A stretch of 64,000 bases of DNA from Enterobacillus tribolii (GCF_003363015.1 NZ_QRAP01000004.1:152410-216409); one strand, 5' to 3'. Positions 38,496-50,035 are shown, numbered from the stretch's first letter. The notes: generated from the sequence alone by a model not told the origin. Translations and numbers: made by a program.

Positions 38496-39360
38496 TTTGT
38501 ACTCCCGTTAAAACTGGTCTCATTCTTTAAGCCAGTGACATTAGGAACATATGAATTGACTCATCAAAAAATAATTACTGCTAAAGAACCTGGTCGCTAC
38601 TTTAATGGCAACAGGCATTTTTAGCACAGGCCCCAATATCAAAATTCCACTGAACATATATCAATCAGAAAATTTAATCAATTGATATAATACTTAAGAA
38701 ACGAATTGTATTTTAATTAAAAAATTTGACTCATATTGTATTTAAGAACAAAAACAATAAGCAAACATGATATTTGTGACTTGTATCACTTAAATTTAAC
38801 TTATATCATGATAGCGAAATGCATAAATGAAAATATAATAATTACAGCGAATAAATAATAAAATTGACGCCTACAGTGACAGAACCTTAATCTTGAAATA
38901 AACCCATTAAAATATATCATTATACGTAACGCGATTCTCACCCATTATATTTAAAGCGTATAAAACACATTTCTAATTTATTAAACAAACACTATACATC
39001 TGCAAATTAAATTATAAATGTCTTTTTCCTTTCAAATGTCTCTCCGATTGTCTATTAAAATAAAGAATACGTCAGGAGATAGTAAATCCTTACTTAGTAT
39101 TTTCTTTAGAAATGTTTCCCGAACGGACAATCCGACACACTGTCCTCAGGACTGCGGGAAACTTACACTACCTCTTTTATCCCTTCTGAAGGCAGAACCG
39201 TTTTTACTTTCGCTTTCCTGTTTTGCAAAAGCATGAATTTATGTTCAAATGCTTTCGTTATGTGCGACCAGCATCATGATAAGTTCTGACAGCTTAAGAG
39301 GATGAATGATATAGATATTCCCTTAACGCAGAGCTCTATGGCTGGCTGGATACATTACAA
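38496..39360 (-). promoter_or_regulatory. AT-rich cas3-cse1 intergenic region with probable Cascade promoter
   Basis: About 860 bases of very AT-rich DNA (most extreme at 38520-39010). In E. coli the equivalent gap holds the Cascade promoter silenced by H-NS and relieved by LeuO; similar control is inferred here from composition and location. A 72-residue frame at 39018-39236 lacks a ribosome site and known similarity, so I do not call it. The right end runs into an IS256-type fragment. Confidence 0.55.
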
Positions 39361-39489
39361 TCTGTCGGTGCCTGATACGCCGTTTTCATCCCGCTGATGA
39401 GTGCCCTGGAGCCTTTCCAGGTCACGAGCTTCAGGCTATTACGCACCACGTGGATAATCCACAACTGAATGTGGGCTTGTGATTCCGGT
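39361..39489 (-). pseudogene. Fragment of an IS256-family transposase
   Basis: In one minus-strand frame, 129 bases translate without a stop to a segment containing QAHIQLWIIHVVRNSLK then VTWKGSRALISGMKTAYQAPT. This matches the IS256 transposase region typically read as xxxIQLCIVHxVRNSLxxVSWKDxKAVxxxLKxIYQAPT. No start, no catalytic DDE residues and no inverted repeats are visible, and a stop follows soon after. It is the decayed remainder of an insertion sequence between cas3 and cse1. Confidence 0.75.
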
Positions 39490-39522
39490 CTCGACGCTCA
39501 ACTCGGCGGATACCCTCACTCA

Positions 39523-42219
39523 CTACCCTGTTTCTCCCCCAATCAACCCAAACGCCTTGCCATAATACGCATCCTCCCCCGACACCAGCAGCACCTGCGC
39601 AGCAGGCCGGTGTATCTGCTTTCTGAAGCGCTCCAGTAACTCTTCATCCGGCACCACAAAACCCCCGGCATGCTTTTCCCACCAACGTTTCCTGACCTGT
39701 ACCTTACTCCGCTCCCAGCTAAACGCCCCTTCCCCGGCATAAGGCAGCAACTCACCATCCTCACCCCAAAACGCCAAAAAGACCTCTGCGCTTTCCTCAC
39801 TCAGGCGTGTGGAAAGCTCCTTCATCTCACTCCATAAATAATCGCTGGCATTACGGTCATACCCCTTCTCCCGCAGTAATAAATTCTGCTTCGCCGCCGC
39901 ACGATGACTCAGCACCTGCCCAAGAACACCATCCGCAATCCCCTGCAACCCCGCCGGCGCTTCAATGCCTTCTTCATACACGCTTTCCACCAGCGTACGC
40001 GCCTCCTCCGGCATACGGATTCCCCCCTGCCGGCGCAAAATCGCCTGCGTGCGCCACAAGCAGGCATGGTCAGCATACACATAACCGGTTCCGCGCAACG
40101 TTTCGCCCAGCCAGCCCGGTTGTGCGTTTTCCTGCCACTCCGGCGCCAAAACATGCAGCACCGGCGCCGCTCGCTCATCAGGCAGCCCGGTCTTAAGCTC
40201 CCCGCTGCGTTTACGGACATGCCGCTGTAAGCGGCCGGCACGCTGAATCAGCAGATCGATCGGAGCAAGATCCGTCAGCATATTATCCATATCAATATCA
40301 ACGCTCTGCTCTATAACCTGCGTGGCAATCAATACCTTTCCGCGCCGTTCATCCGCCGCCCCTTCTTTCCCAAACCACGACAGCGCCCGCGCCTCAATCG
40401 CCATACGATCGGTAAAGGCAAAACGGCTATGAAACAGCAAAATATCCGCCGCCGGGATCTGCCCTGCGCTAATCAGTTGCCGATAAACCGCAATGGCATC
40501 GTCAACGGTATTGCGAATCCAGCAAATACACTCACCGGCCGCGACGGCCTGGTAAATCAGCGCCATGCCCTGCTCAATGCCGGTTATCCAGTTCACGGCC
40601 ACCTCGCGCTGCACTTCCCGGCGGGTATCGATACGCGTCTCCTGCAACGTCTGCGACGTCAAATGAGAAACCCATGGATACCCCGCCTGCGGCAGCGGTT
40701 CAACGCGGGCAAAACCAGCCCCGGCCGCAAATGCGCCGAGCAGCTTCTCCCTCAGGGAAGCATTCAGCGTCGCACTCAGAATAATGGCGCTCCCGCCCTG
40801 CGCAGCGTGGAAAAACAACAGCCCTTCCAGCAGACGAATCATGAACGCATCGTACGCATGCACCTCATCCAGCAACAGCACCTTGTCACGGATTCCCAGC
40901 AGTCTCAGTGACTGGTGACGAAACGGCATCACCGCCATCAGCAGCTGATCCAGCGTTCCCACGCCCACCTCAGCCAGCAGCGCTTTCTTACGTGAGTCAG
41001 CAAACCAGGCGTTGCATTCCGCGCCGGCACTGACATCCTCCGGCCCATAAGCCGTCTGCCCGTCACTTTGTTCATGCCAAACTGAATCACGAAACGCCTG
41101 CGACATATGACGCCCGCCGTGCGCCAGCACCAGAGAAGGTCGATCGCTCTCCCGAAACAACACGCGGTACGCCTTCGCCAGGCGCTCAAACATTGCATTC
41201 GCCGTTGCCATCGTCGGCAGCCCGACGTAAAGCCCCGACGCCTTCCCCTGCGCCATCAGCCGGTGAGTCAAAATCATGGCGGCTTCGGTTTTCCCCGCGC
41301 CGGTCACGTCTTCAAGCACCATAAGCTGCGGCCCCGGCGCAGAGATATCCGCCTCAGCGGCATAGCGTTGCAGGGGCGTCGGTTGCTGAATAAAGGGAAA
41401 GAGCGCCTGGTAACCGGTGTAATCACTCACACAGGAAACCGGCGGCAGGGAGGAAACGAGAGCTTCCGCCGTCGCCAGCGCCTGTTGCCAATACGCCCGC
41501 AGCGGCATCTTCTTCGCCACAAAAGGAAAACGCGCCTGATCCGATCCCATCCAGTCAGCCAGCGTCATCATTCCCGCAAGCTGCCAGCTCTGGCATTTAA
41601 GCTGCTTGCGCCACGCTTTATCTTTCCATGCCACCGGCCAGGCAGAGAAAGAGAACAACTCCCCGATGGCAATCAGGTAGGCGCGCGCCGCCTCAATATC
41701 CTGCGCGGAAAACGCCAGAATCCCCGCATCGTTGCCCTTCTCCGGCGGCACGCCATGATGCCCGGTGCTCACCTGCATCCAGACATCCATGGTATCCAGA
41801 AAGCGCTCGCAATCGGCGTCATCACAGGCCGGCAATATAGCGCAATCCCCCTCCAGCCAACGCTGCGACAGTTGCTCCCGCCACAACCAATACCCCAGCG
41901 AGTCATGCCGCAGCGTATAAACAATTCCCGCCGGCACCCGCACCAGGTCGGGAGAGTTATGCGTATACTGCGCCTGAAATCCCCCGGCAAACTTACCGAT
42001 ATCGTGCACGGCAAAAAGCCAGGCTATCCAGCGCGCTCCGTCCTCGCGGGAGAATCCCAGCGCTTCCAACCCGTCGCCGCTGCCGAAGCGGTTTTCCATC
42101 ACCATCACATAGCCACACGCCGCCACATCCAGGCAGTGATAGGCCAGCAGATGAAACGCATCCCCGCCCTGCTCCGCATCAGAGCGCGCTTTTCCCCAAT
42201 AACGCAGATAGTCCGGCAT
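39523..42219 (-). CDS. cas3: CRISPR effector helicase/nuclease Cas3 (type I-E)
   Basis: Cas3 is recruited by Cascade to unwind and degrade the target DNA. The 898-residue protein has an N-terminal HD nuclease domain (HLLAYHCLDVA near residue 25 and HDIGKFAGG near 75) and an SF2 helicase with Walker A TGAGKTEAA near 310, a DEVH box near 450, and motif VI QRAGRLQRH near 665. ATG at 42219 (MPDYLRYWGKA) fits homologues; the frame reaching 42267 adds 16 unmatched residues. It is separated from cse1 by a 1-kb gap with an IS remnant and likely has its own promoter. Confidence 0.96.
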   Translation of the reverse strand: MPDYLRYWGKARSDAEQGGDAFHLLAYHCLDVAACGYVMVMENRFGSGDGLEALGFSREDGARWIAWLFAVHDIGKFAGGFQAQYTHNSPDLVRVPAGIVYTLRHDSLGYWLWREQLSQRWLEGDCAILPACDDADCERFLDTMDVWMQVSTGHHGVPPEKGNDAGILAFSAQDIEAARAYLIAIGELFSFSAWPVAWKDKAWRKQLKCQSWQLAGMMTLADWMGSDQARFPFVAKKMPLRAYWQQALATAEALVSSLPPVSCVSDYTGYQALFPFIQQPTPLQRYAAEADISAPGPQLMVLEDVTGAGKTEAAMILTHRLMAQGKASGLYVGLPTMATANAMFERLAKAYRVLFRESDRPSLVLAHGGRHMSQAFRDSVWHEQSDGQTAYGPEDVSAGAECNAWFADSRKKALLAEVGVGTLDQLLMAVMPFRHQSLRLLGIRDKVLLLDEVHAYDAFMIRLLEGLLFFHAAQGGSAIILSATLNASLREKLLGAFAAGAGFARVEPLPQAGYPWVSHLTSQTLQETRIDTRREVQREVAVNWITGIEQGMALIYQAVAAGECICWIRNTVDDAIAVYRQLISAGQIPAADILLFHSRFAFTDRMAIEARALSWFGKEGAADERRGKVLIATQVIEQSVDIDMDNMLTDLAPIDLLIQRAGRLQRHVRKRSGELKTGLPDERAAPVLHVLAPEWQENAQPGWLGETLRGTGYVYADHACLWRTQAILRRQGGIRMPEEARTLVESVYEEGIEAPAGLQGIADGVLGQVLSHRAAAKQNLLLREKGYDRNASDYLWSEMKELSTRLSEESAEVFLAFWGEDGELLPYAGEGAFSWERSKVQVRKRWWEKHAGGFVVPDEELLERFRKQIHRPAAQVLLVSGEDAYYGKAFGLIGGETG

Positions 42220-42470
42220 TATCCCGCCTGTTCCCTTATTCCCCGCCGTCGGCGTTGCCTGAAGCAAGGTTAAAAAATTTCATGTAACTATCCTTCACCT
42301 GCCCGAATAAAAACCAAACGCGAATCAAAAATTTTTACTAATCAAAAAAATAACCACCAACAGCCTTCATCAAAAAGTTTTTATTACATCAGTTTTGCTC
42401 ACTCCCCAGCACCGGCGGCATCCGATATAATTCAGCCACGCTATTTCGCGTGTTTCTGAAGGAGCCTTCC

Positions 42471-43010
42471 ATGATTAATGATGACAACGTCAGACTTCGC
42501 CCCCTGGAGCGCGAAGACTTAACCTTCGTGCATCAGCTCGACAATAACGCCAGCGTGATGCGTTACTGGTTCGAGGAGCCGTATATCGCGTTTGTTGAGC
42601 TCTCGGAACTGTATGACAAGCACATCCACGACCAGAGCGAACGCCGCTTCGTGGTGGAGCATGACGAGGTTAAAGTGGGGTTGGTGGAGTTAGTGGAAAT
42701 CGACCACATTCACCGCCGGGCCGAATTTCAGATCATCATCGATCCCGCCCATCAGGGGCACGGCTACGCAGGAAAAGCGGCAAAGCTGGCGATGGAACAC
42801 GGTTTTTCCGTGCTGAACCTCTACAAGCTGTATTTGCTGGTAGACAAAGAAAACCAGAAGGCCATCCACATTTACAGCAAGCTGGGCTTCGAGGTAGAAG
42901 GCGAACTCATTCACGAGTTCTTCATCAACGGGGAATACCGCAACGCCATCCGCATGTGTATTTTCCAGCCGCAGTATCTGGAGAAATACAAGGCGATTAC
43001 CACGTTTTAA
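42471..43010 (+). CDS. speG: Spermidine N-acetyltransferase SpeG
   Basis: SpeG acetylates spermidine and spermine with acetyl-CoA, lowering polyamine toxicity. The 179-residue GNAT protein is very similar to E. coli Spe[33 protein letters not shown] at the start, the acetyl-CoA loop QGHGYAGKA near residue 98 and the C-terminal [33 protein letters not shown] at 42471 has GGAG 7 bases upstream; the longer frame from 42450 is rejected. It is monocistronic between cas3 (divergent) and pstB (convergent, 15 bases apart). Confidence 0.95.
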   Translation: MINDDNVRLRPLEREDLTFVHQLDNNASVMRYWFEEPYIAFVELSELYDKHIHDQSERRFVVEHDEVKVGLVELVEIDHIHRRAEFQIIIDPAHQGHGYAGKAAKLAMEHGFSVLNLYKLYLLVDKENQKAIHIYSKLGFEVEGELIHEFFINGEYRNAIRMCIFQPQYLEKYKAITTF

Positions 43011-43025
43011 CCGCAGCCGCGCTAA

Positions 43026-43838
43026 TCAGCCAAAGCGCCCGGTAATATAGTCTTCGGTTTTCCGCTTCCCCGGCGAAGTAAATAACGTATCCGTATCGGC
43101 GTACTCCACCAGCTCTCCCTGGTGGATAAATGCCGTGTAGTCCGACACCCGCGCCGCCTGCTGCATGTTGTGCGTCACCAGCACCACGCTGTAGCGCTGC
43201 TTGAGGCCGACGATCAGCTCTTCAATGGTCAGGGTGGAAATCGGGTCCAGCGCCGACGTCGGCTCATCCAGCAACAGCACCTCCGGCTCAATGGCGATCG
43301 CCCTGGCGATGACCAACCGCTGCTGCTGCCCGCTGGAAAGGCGGAACGCATTTTCACTCAGCCGCCCCTTTACCTCATGCCACAGCGCCGCCTGACGCAA
43401 CGCGCGTTCCACCGTCTCATCCAGCGTGCGCCGGTCGCGCACGCCTTGTAAACGCAGGCCGTACACCACATTCTCATAAATCGATTTGGGAAACGGATTC
43501 GGCCGCTGGAACACCATGCCGACCCGGCGACGCAACTCAGCCACGTCCACGCCGGGCGTGTTGATCGGCTCGCCGTTCAGCGTAATTTCACCCTCAGTGC
43601 GGCACTGCTCCGTCAGGTCGTTCATCCGGTTAAAGCAACGCAGCAGCGTCGATTTTCCGCAGCCAGACGGCCCGATCAACGCAGTCACGCGCTGCTTCGG
43701 GATCGCCAGCGAAATATCAAACAGCGCCTGTTTTTCGCCATAAAACAGATTCAGATTCCGGGCGGCCAGCGCCGTCTGCGCCAAAGGAAGCTGCGTCACA
43801 TCCAGCAATGGCAGGGTATCCGGTGATGTCAGTCCCAT
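43026..43838 (-). CDS. pstB: Phosphate ABC transporter ATPase PstB
   Basis: PstB drives high-affinity phosphate import. The 270-residue ATPase has Walker [10 protein letters not shown] near residue 56, the signature loop LSSGQQQR (Ser where Gly is more common in the second position) near 163, Walker B VLLLDEP and the switch His in VTHNM. An N-terminal extension of about 20 residues precedes the core. It is the last gene of the pstC-pstA-pstB unit, 32 bases after pstA; phoU, often next, is absent from the window. Confidence 0.95.
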   Translation of the reverse strand: MGLTSPDTLPLLDVTQLPLAQTALAARNLNLFYGEKQALFDISLAIPKQRVTALIGPSGCGKSTLLRCFNRMNDLTEQCRTEGEITLNGEPINTPGVDVAELRRRVGMVFQRPNPFPKSIYENVVYGLRLQGVRDRRTLDETVERALRQAALWHEVKGRLSENAFRLSSGQQQRLVIARAIAIEPEVLLLDEPTSALDPISTLTIEELIVGLKQRYSVVLVTHNMQQAARVSDYTAFIHQGELVEYADTDTLFTSPGKRKTEDYITGRFG

Positions 43839-43870
43839 GAAAATCGATTCCTCATCATGCGGGGCCGGCG

Positions 43871-45508
43871 TCAGAGCGACAGCGCCCGGTATTTCTCACG
43901 CAGGTAGTGGCGCAGGCTCATCGCCGCCAGGTTCAGCCCCACCACCAGCGTCACCAGCAAGAACGCCGTGGCGAAAACCAGCGGGCGCGCCGCCTCTACG
44001 TTCGGGCTTTGCAGCGCGCCATCGTAAATCTGGAATCCCAGATGCATAAACTTACGGTCCAGATGCAGATAGGGGAATACGCCGTCCACCGGCAGCTCAG
44101 GCACCGACTTCACCACCCCGACCAGCATCAGCGGCGCGGTTTCTCCCGCCGCACGGGCAATGGCCAGAATCAGGCCGGTCAGCATGGCCGGCGCCGCCAG
44201 CGGCAACACCACGCGCCACAGCGTTTCCGCCCGCGTCGCGCCCAACGCCAGCGAGCCGTGACGCAAGGCATCCGGAATGCGCGCCAGCCCCTCTTCGGTG
44301 GAAACGATGACCACCGGCAGCGTCAGCAACGCCAGCGTCAGCGAAGCCCACAGCACGCCCGGCGTCCCCCAGGTCGGGTTGGGCAGCGCTCCGGCGTAAA
44401 ACAGCTGATCGAGCGTTCCCCCAATCACATAAACAAAAAAGCCCAGCCCGAACATCCCGTACACAATTGAAGGCACCCCGGCCAGGTTGATCACCGCCAC
44501 CCGTACCAGCCGCGTCAGCCAGTTGCGCGCCGCGTACTCATGCAGGTACACCGCCGCCATCACCCCAAGCGGCATCACAATGATCGACATCAGTATCACC
44601 ATCAGCACCGTACCGAACAGCGCAGGAAATACGCCGCCCTCGGTATTCGACTCGCGCGGCTCCCCGCCAAGGAACTTCACCACCTGCCCGCCCCAGTGGC
44701 GCAGTTTGTCCGTCGTCGTCATCGCATTGGGATACCAGGCGTCCAGCACCTTATACAACGGAATAACGTGCCGTTCGCCGCGCATATCGCGCAGCACCAG
44801 GCTGTCGCGCTTTTGCTCCAGTTCCAGCATCGCCAGGCGTTCCCGCGCCTCCAGATAGCGTTTCTCCAGTTGGATATGCTCCGCCCGGCTTTGCGCCTGT
44901 TCCTGGTCGCCCCAACGGTTTTTGCGCACCAGTTTCAGCTGTTTCAGGCGCAGTTCTTCAAATTCATGGCCGATAGGCACCAGCGTGCCGCTCTGCAACG
45001 CATGAATGCTGTCCGTAAGCTGATGAACGCGCGCAATGCGCTGGCGCAGCGCCTGCCGGGCGTCACGCCCCAGCAGCGGCTGACCGTTTTCCAGCAAGCC
45101 ATCGAGATACCCGTAAGCATTGCCGTTATGCCGCCGTTCCAGCACCATCAGCTCCGCCGGTTTGCGCGTATGCAATATGTCGCTGCCCAGCAGGGTAAGG
45201 AAATCCTGACCGTTGAAATCACGGTTGCCGGTCTTTACCAGATAGCGGGGAAGCGACGGCGGCGCATCCTGCGGCAGCTTGATCCCCGCCTCGCGCAGTT
45301 GTTGCAGCGGAACGTCATAGCGCGCATAGCGCTCGCCGATCACCGTCTGACCGTCGCGCAGCTCAAACTGGTACACGCCGTGCGGCCAGAAATAGCGCAT
45401 GCCTTGCCCGGCCAGCAGCAGCAAAATGCCCAGCAGCGCCAGAATGCTGACGCTGCCGGCCATGGCGCTCAGCCAAATCCAAATCCGTCCGCCGCGTAAT
45501 GCGCCCAT
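43871..45508 (-). CDS. pstA: Phosphate ABC transporter permease PstA, enlarged form
   Basis: The 545-residue protein is nearly twice the length of E. coli PstA (296). It has a first membrane helix (about 15-40), then a soluble insertion of about 230 residues (45-275) rich in charged helices that may form a coiled coil ([25 protein letters not shown]), followed by a typical permease domain (about 290-540) with the ATPase-contact EAA-type loop [24 protein letters not shown]. Such long PstA proteins occur in many gamma-proteobacteria. Its start overlaps the pstC stop. Confidence 0.92.
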   Translation of the reverse strand: MGALRGGRIWIWLSAMAGSVSILALLGILLLLAGQGMRYFWPHGVYQFELRDGQTVIGERYARYDVPLQQLREAGIKLPQDAPPSLPRYLVKTGNRDFNGQDFLTLLGSDILHTRKPAELMVLERRHNGNAYGYLDGLLENGQPLLGRDARQALRQRIARVHQLTDSIHALQSGTLVPIGHEFEELRLKQLKLVRKNRWGDQEQAQSRAEHIQLEKRYLEARERLAMLELEQKRDSLVLRDMRGERHVIPLYKVLDAWYPNAMTTTDKLRHWGGQVVKFLGGEPRESNTEGGVFPALFGTVLMVILMSIIVMPLGVMAAVYLHEYAARNWLTRLVRVAVINLAGVPSIVYGMFGLGFFVYVIGGTLDQLFYAGALPNPTWGTPGVLWASLTLALLTLPVVIVSTEEGLARIPDALRHGSLALGATRAETLWRVVLPLAAPAMLTGLILAIARAAGETAPLMLVGVVKSVPELPVDGVFPYLHLDRKFMHLGFQIYDGALQSPNVEAARPLVFATAFLLVTLVVGLNLAAMSLRHYLREKYRALSL

Positions 45509-47664
45509 CAGAGGCCCTCCCTCTGCGTGTCATAACGGGCGCGCAGGCGCAGACGTACCGCCTCCGCCAGCGTATTCACCACGAAGGTGAAGACGAACAG
45601 CACCAGCGCGGTCAGGAACAGAATGCGGTAATGCGCGCTGCCGGCCACCGCCTCCGGCATTTCAATCGCGATGTTGGCGGCCAGCGCGCGCAGCCCCTGA
45701 AACGGGCTGGCGTCGAGCAACGGCGTGTTGCCGGTCGCCATCAGGACGATCATGGTTTCGCCCACGGCACGCCCCAGCCCGATCATCAGGGCGGAGAAGA
45801 TCCCCGCACTGGCGCCGGGCAGCACCACGTGCCACACGGTTTGCCAGGGCGTGGCGCCCAATGCCAGCGATCCCTGCGTCAGCGCAGGCGGCACGCCGAA
45901 CAGCGCGTCTTCCGCCAGGGTAAAGATAACCGGCACCAGCGCGAACCCCAGCGCCACGGCGACGACCAGCGCGTTGCGCTGTTCATAGCGGTCACCCAGG
46001 AACTCATGCAGCGGCATATCCCAGATCAGCCGTTCCAGCCAGGGCGCAACGGCAAACAACGCCGCCACGGTCACGGCCACCAGCGGCAACAAAAAGAGGA
46101 TTTCACGCCCGGCGCCGGCGCGCTGCCGGGCCGGTTTCAGCCAGCGGGCGCACAACGCGCCGCCGCCCAGCGTCACTAACGGCAGCGCCAGCGGCAACAG
46201 CAGCAGCGCCAGCAAATGCGCTTCAATCACCGGCGCCAGCCAGATGGCAGCCACCAGGCCGATCACCACCGTCGGCAGCGCGCCCGTCATTTCTATCGCC
46301 GGTTTGACCACCCGGCGCAGCCCGGCGGACATAAAGCAGGCGGTATACACCGCGCCCGCCACCGCCAGCGGCGCAGCAAACGCCAGCGCGTACAGTGCGG
46401 CCTTCAGGGTGCCGGCCACCACCGGCCACAGGCTGTATTTCGCCTGATAATCATCCGCGCCGGAGGTGGACTGCCAGACGTAGTCCGGCGCCGGGTAGTT
46501 TTCAAACCAGACCGGCAGCAGCAAAGTGCGCCAGTTAATGCCAGGATAGGCGTTATCCAGCGGATACCAGACCATGCCGCGCGCATTTTCGGTCAGCAGA
46601 CCGTCGCCGGCGGAGGCGAACCAAATTCCGCGCGTGTCGGCAGGAAGTTTGTACGTCAATAACGGGGAGGTCTGTAATTCGTCATAAAGCGACAGCGCGC
46701 CCCCGCGCGCCAGCGTGGCGAACACACGGCGGTAAGGTTCCGCCGTCATCAGGGCGATCGTCTTTTGCGCGGAATAATCGCGGATGCGCGTCAGGTGGGT
46801 TTCATCCCGGCGGTTCACTTCGAACCACTGGCTGACCACGCCGTCGCCGCCGAGGAGCAGCAACGAGGACGCGCCCGGCAACAGCAGCATCCGGCGGGCG
46901 TCCAGCGCGATATCCTCACGCGGTTCCGCGCTGCCGTTATCCGGCGCGAACACGCTCAGGTGCGTTTTCCCCAGCAGGAACAAACGGCCGGCATCCGGCG
47001 CCAGCAGCAGTTGGGAAACCGGTTCGCGCGCCTCAAGCACGTTTACCTGCCAGCCCTTCGGGCGCCACGTTCCCATCAAGACGCGGCCGTCGGCGGTCAA
47101 CGCCGCCGCCATCACGTCATTCCCCCGCCGGGCGATGCCAAGCTGCGTCAGCGGCTGGCGGCGCGGATCGAAAAGCTGGGGCGCCGTGCCGTAATCATCG
47201 CCCCACTGCGGTGCCGGGGCATCGCCCGGCGTACGGAAGCGCGGAGTAACCAGCCGGATCCGCCCTTCACCGTCGCCCAGCGCCAGCAGCGTATTATTGC
47301 CGTCCAAACGGGCGAATGCCGTGGGCGGGGAAGGCATCAGCGGCCCGGATGTTCCGCTTTCACCGCCGGTCTTCAGGCTGAAAAACGTGCCCGTGCCGGA
47401 TTGATCGACGCGCCAGGCCCACTGCCCGGAATGCTCCACGCCCGCCGTCAGCGTCGGCGAATGGGCCTGCCAGGCCAGCGGCTGCGCGGCGCCGATGCTT
47501 GCCGGGCGGAAAAGCGGCCATACCGTATAAATAAGGTAAAAGAAAATCAGCATCAGCGTGAGCAACACCCAAACGCCGCCCGCGCTGATGGCATAGCGTG
47601 TCAGGCGATCCCGGCGCGCGCGGCGCCGGCCGAGCGGTGTTGTCTGTGATGGTGTCAAACCCAT
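45508..47664 (-). CDS. pstC: Phosphate ABC transporter permease PstC, enlarged form
   Basis: The 718-residue protein has a cytoplasmic basic start, one membrane helix (about 28-50), a large domain of about 340 residues that looks like a beta-propeller-type periplasmic region with repeated LLLxGxDG-like strands, and a C-terminal permease domain (about 410-710) with the EAA-type loop [25 protein letters not shown]. coli PstC has only 319 residues. It is the first gene of pstCAB, divergent from ppk; I found no convincing Pho box in the 259-base gap. Confidence 0.9.
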   Translation of the reverse strand: MGLTPSQTTPLGRRRARRDRLTRYAISAGGVWVLLTLMLIFFYLIYTVWPLFRPASIGAAQPLAWQAHSPTLTAGVEHSGQWAWRVDQSGTGTFFSLKTGGESGTSGPLMPSPPTAFARLDGNNTLLALGDGEGRIRLVTPRFRTPGDAPAPQWGDDYGTAPQLFDPRRQPLTQLGIARRGNDVMAAALTADGRVLMGTWRPKGWQVNVLEAREPVSQLLLAPDAGRLFLLGKTHLSVFAPDNGSAEPREDIALDARRMLLLPGASSLLLLGGDGVVSQWFEVNRRDETHLTRIRDYSAQKTIALMTAEPYRRVFATLARGGALSLYDELQTSPLLTYKLPADTRGIWFASAGDGLLTENARGMVWYPLDNAYPGINWRTLLLPVWFENYPAPDYVWQSTSGADDYQAKYSLWPVVAGTLKAALYALAFAAPLAVAGAVYTACFMSAGLRRVVKPAIEMTGALPTVVIGLVAAIWLAPVIEAHLLALLLLPLALPLVTLGGGALCARWLKPARQRAGAGREILFLLPLVAVTVAALFAVAPWLERLIWDMPLHEFLGDRYEQRNALVVAVALGFALVPVIFTLAEDALFGVPPALTQGSLALGATPWQTVWHVVLPGASAGIFSALMIGLGRAVGETMIVLMATGNTPLLDASPFQGLRALAANIAIEMPEAVAGSAHYRILFLTALVLFVFTFVVNTLAEAVRLRLRARYDTQREGL

Positions 47665-47923
47665 GCCTTATCCATAATCAGCGTGTTGTAAACGTTCAGT
47701 TTTCGCCAAGCCAAAGCGCAGAGCGGCAGCATAATATGTCTGCCGGTTGAACGCTATATTACCCGCCGTTTTTTGCCAAACGGTGAAACATTTCGCGCCC
47801 TCTTTGCCGGCAATGCCCCTCTTCCTCTCAACTCCGCCTAATCATTGGACTTTCCCTTCAAACTCTCGCCATAATAATCACAGACACTGGATACTCCCTC
47901 TTTAAACTCAAACTGGAGTCGCA

Positions 47924-50035
47924 ATGGGTCAGGACAAGCTCTATACCGAAAAAGAACTCAGTTGGTTATCATTTAACGAGCGCGTTCTACAGGAAGCCGC
48001 GGATAAGAGCAACCCGCTTATCGAGCGCATGCGTTTTCTCGGGATTTACTCCAGTAATCTGGATGAATTTTATAAGGTCCGTTTCGCCGATCTGAAGCGC
48101 CGTATCCTGATCAGTGAAGAACAGGGTTCCGCCGCCACTTCGCGCCACCTACTGAAAAAAATCCAGGCGAAAGTGCTGAAAACCGATCAGGAATTTGATT
48201 CCCTGTACAACGACCTGCTGCTGGAAATGGCGCGCAATCAGATCTTTTTGATTAACGAACGCCAGCTTTCCGAAAACCAGCAGGTCTGGCTGCGGGACTA
48301 TTTCAGGAATCACCTGCGTCAGCACATTACCCCGACGCTGATCAATCACGACACCAATCTGGCCGAATTCCTGAAGGATGATTACACCTATCTGGCGGTG
48401 GAAATTGTGCGCGCCGGCGAGCCGCGCTATGCCCTGCTGGAAATTCCGTCCGACAAAGTGCCCCGTTTTATCACCCTGCCGCCGGAAACCCCGCGCCGCC
48501 GCAAGCCGATGATCCTGCTGGATAACATCCTGCGCTACTGCCTCGACGACATCTTCAAGGGGTTCTTCGACTACGATTCGCTCAGCGCCTATTCAATGAA
48601 AATGACGCGCGACGCAGAGTACGATCTGGTGACCGAAATGGAATCCAGCCTGCTGGAACTGATGTCTTCCAGCCTCAAGCAGCGCCTGACGGCGGAGCCG
48701 GTGCGCTTTGTTTACCAGCGCGACATGCCCGATGCGCTGATGGAGCTGCTGCGCGGGAAGCTGGGGATTTCCACCTATGATTCCGTGATTCCCGGCGGGC
48801 GCTATCATAACTTCAAGGACTTCATCAGCTTTCCCAACGTCGGCAAAGCCAATCTGGTCAACCGGCCGCTGCCGCGCCTGCGCCACGCCTGGTTCAACAA
48901 GTTCCGCAACGGCTTCGACGCCATCCGCGAACACGACGTGCTGCTTTACTATCCGTACCACACGTTCGAACACGTGCTGGAACTGCTGCGTCAGGCCTCG
49001 TTCGACCCCAGCGTGCTGGCGATCAAAATCAACATCTACCGCGTCGCCAAAGATTCGCGCATCATCGACTCGATGATCCACGCCGCGCATAACGGCAAAA
49101 AGGTCACCGTGGTGGTCGAATTGCAGGCGCGCTTCGATGAAGAGGCCAATATCCACTGGGCCAAGCGCCTGACGGAGGCGGGGGTCCACGTGATCTTCTC
49201 TGCGCCGGGGCTGAAGATTCACGCCAAGCTGTTCCTGATTTCGCGTAAAGAAGAGGACGGCATCGTGCGTTACGCCCACATCGGCACCGGCAACTTCAAC
49301 GAAAAAACCGCCCGTCTGTACACCGACTACTCACTGTTGACCGCCGATGCGCGGATCACCAATGAAGTACGCCGGGTGTTCAACTTCATCGAAAACCCCT
49401 ACAGGCCGGTCAATTTCGAGCACCTGCTGGTTTCACCGCAGAACTCGCGCCGCATGTTGTATCAACTGATCGATCAGGAGATCACCAACGCCCAGGCCGG
49501 GCTGAGCTCCGGCATTACGCTGAAGCTCAATAACCTGGTGGACAAAGGGCTGATTGACCGGCTGTATACCGCCTCCGGCGCCGGGGTGAAAATCCGCCTG
49601 CTGGTGCGCGGCATGTGCTCGCTGGTGCCGGACATTCCCGGCGTGAGCGAAAACATCCAGATCATCAGCATCGTGGATCGCTTCCTGGAGCACGCCCGCG
49701 TGTATGTGTTCGAGAACCACGGCGACCAGCTGGTGTACCTCTCTTCCGCCGACTGGATGACGCGCAACATCGACTACCGTATCGAAGTTGCCGCGCCCCT
49801 GCTCGATCCGGCCCTGCGCCAAAGGGTGCTGGACCAGTTGGAGCTGCAATTCAACGACACGGTGAAAGCCCGTATCATCGACAAAGAGCTGAGCAACCAA
49901 TACGCGCCGCGCGGCAACCGGCGTAAGGTTCGTTCTCAATTAGCGATCTATGATTACATTAAGGCGCTGGAACAAGCCGAAGAAGCCCAACAGCAGGAAG
50001 CTGACGGGCAAAGCGACGCTGCCGTCGCCCCTTGA
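47924..50035 (+). CDS. ppk: Polyphosphate kinase Ppk
   Basis: Ppk makes inorganic polyphosphate from ATP at the inner membrane and can run in reverse. The 703-residue protein is very similar to E. coli Ppk (688), with the autophosphorylated His near residue 433 in [14 protein letters not shown], the second conserved His region in [15 protein letters not shown] near 610, and the N-terminal [29 protein letters not shown]. The tail beyond residue 680 is Gln/Ala-rich and longer than in E. coli. ATG at 47924 has GGAG upstream. It is followed by ppx. Confidence 0.97.
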   Translation: MGQDKLYTEKELSWLSFNERVLQEAADKSNPLIERMRFLGIYSSNLDEFYKVRFADLKRRILISEEQGSAATSRHLLKKIQAKVLKTDQEFDSLYNDLLLEMARNQIFLINERQLSENQQVWLRDYFRNHLRQHITPTLINHDTNLAEFLKDDYTYLAVEIVRAGEPRYALLEIPSDKVPRFITLPPETPRRRKPMILLDNILRYCLDDIFKGFFDYDSLSAYSMKMTRDAEYDLVTEMESSLLELMSSSLKQRLTAEPVRFVYQRDMPDALMELLRGKLGISTYDSVIPGGRYHNFKDFISFPNVGKANLVNRPLPRLRHAWFNKFRNGFDAIREHDVLLYYPYHTFEHVLELLRQASFDPSVLAIKINIYRVAKDSRIIDSMIHAAHNGKKVTVVVELQARFDEEANIHWAKRLTEAGVHVIFSAPGLKIHAKLFLISRKEEDGIVRYAHIGTGNFNEKTARLYTDYSLLTADARITNEVRRVFNFIENPYRPVNFEHLLVSPQNSRRMLYQLIDQEITNAQAGLSSGITLKLNNLVDKGLIDRLYTASGAGVKIRLLVRGMCSLVPDIPGVSENIQIISIVDRFLEHARVYVFENHGDQLVYLSSADWMTRNIDYRIEVAAPLLDPALRQRVLDQLELQFNDTVKARIIDKELSNQYAPRGNRRKVRSQLAIYDYIKALEQAEEAQQQEADGQSDAAVAP

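Noticed and set aside
39146..39158. Thirteen bases CTCAGGACTGCGG shared with 53827-53839
   Set aside because: The match does not extend beyond 13 bases and flanks differ; probably chance.
39018..39236. 72-codon frame in the cas3-cse1 gap
   Set aside because: No ribosome site, no recognisable similarity, and it lies in AT-rich regulatory DNA where chance frames are common.
41107..42273. 388-codon frame opposite cas3
   Set aside because: Shadow of cas3 on the other strand; low-complexity Arg/His/Gln-rich translation and no ribosome site.
47665..47923. Search for a Pho box between pstC and ppk
   Set aside because: No pair of CTGTCAT-like half-sites at 11-base spacing was found on either strand, so no site is claimed.
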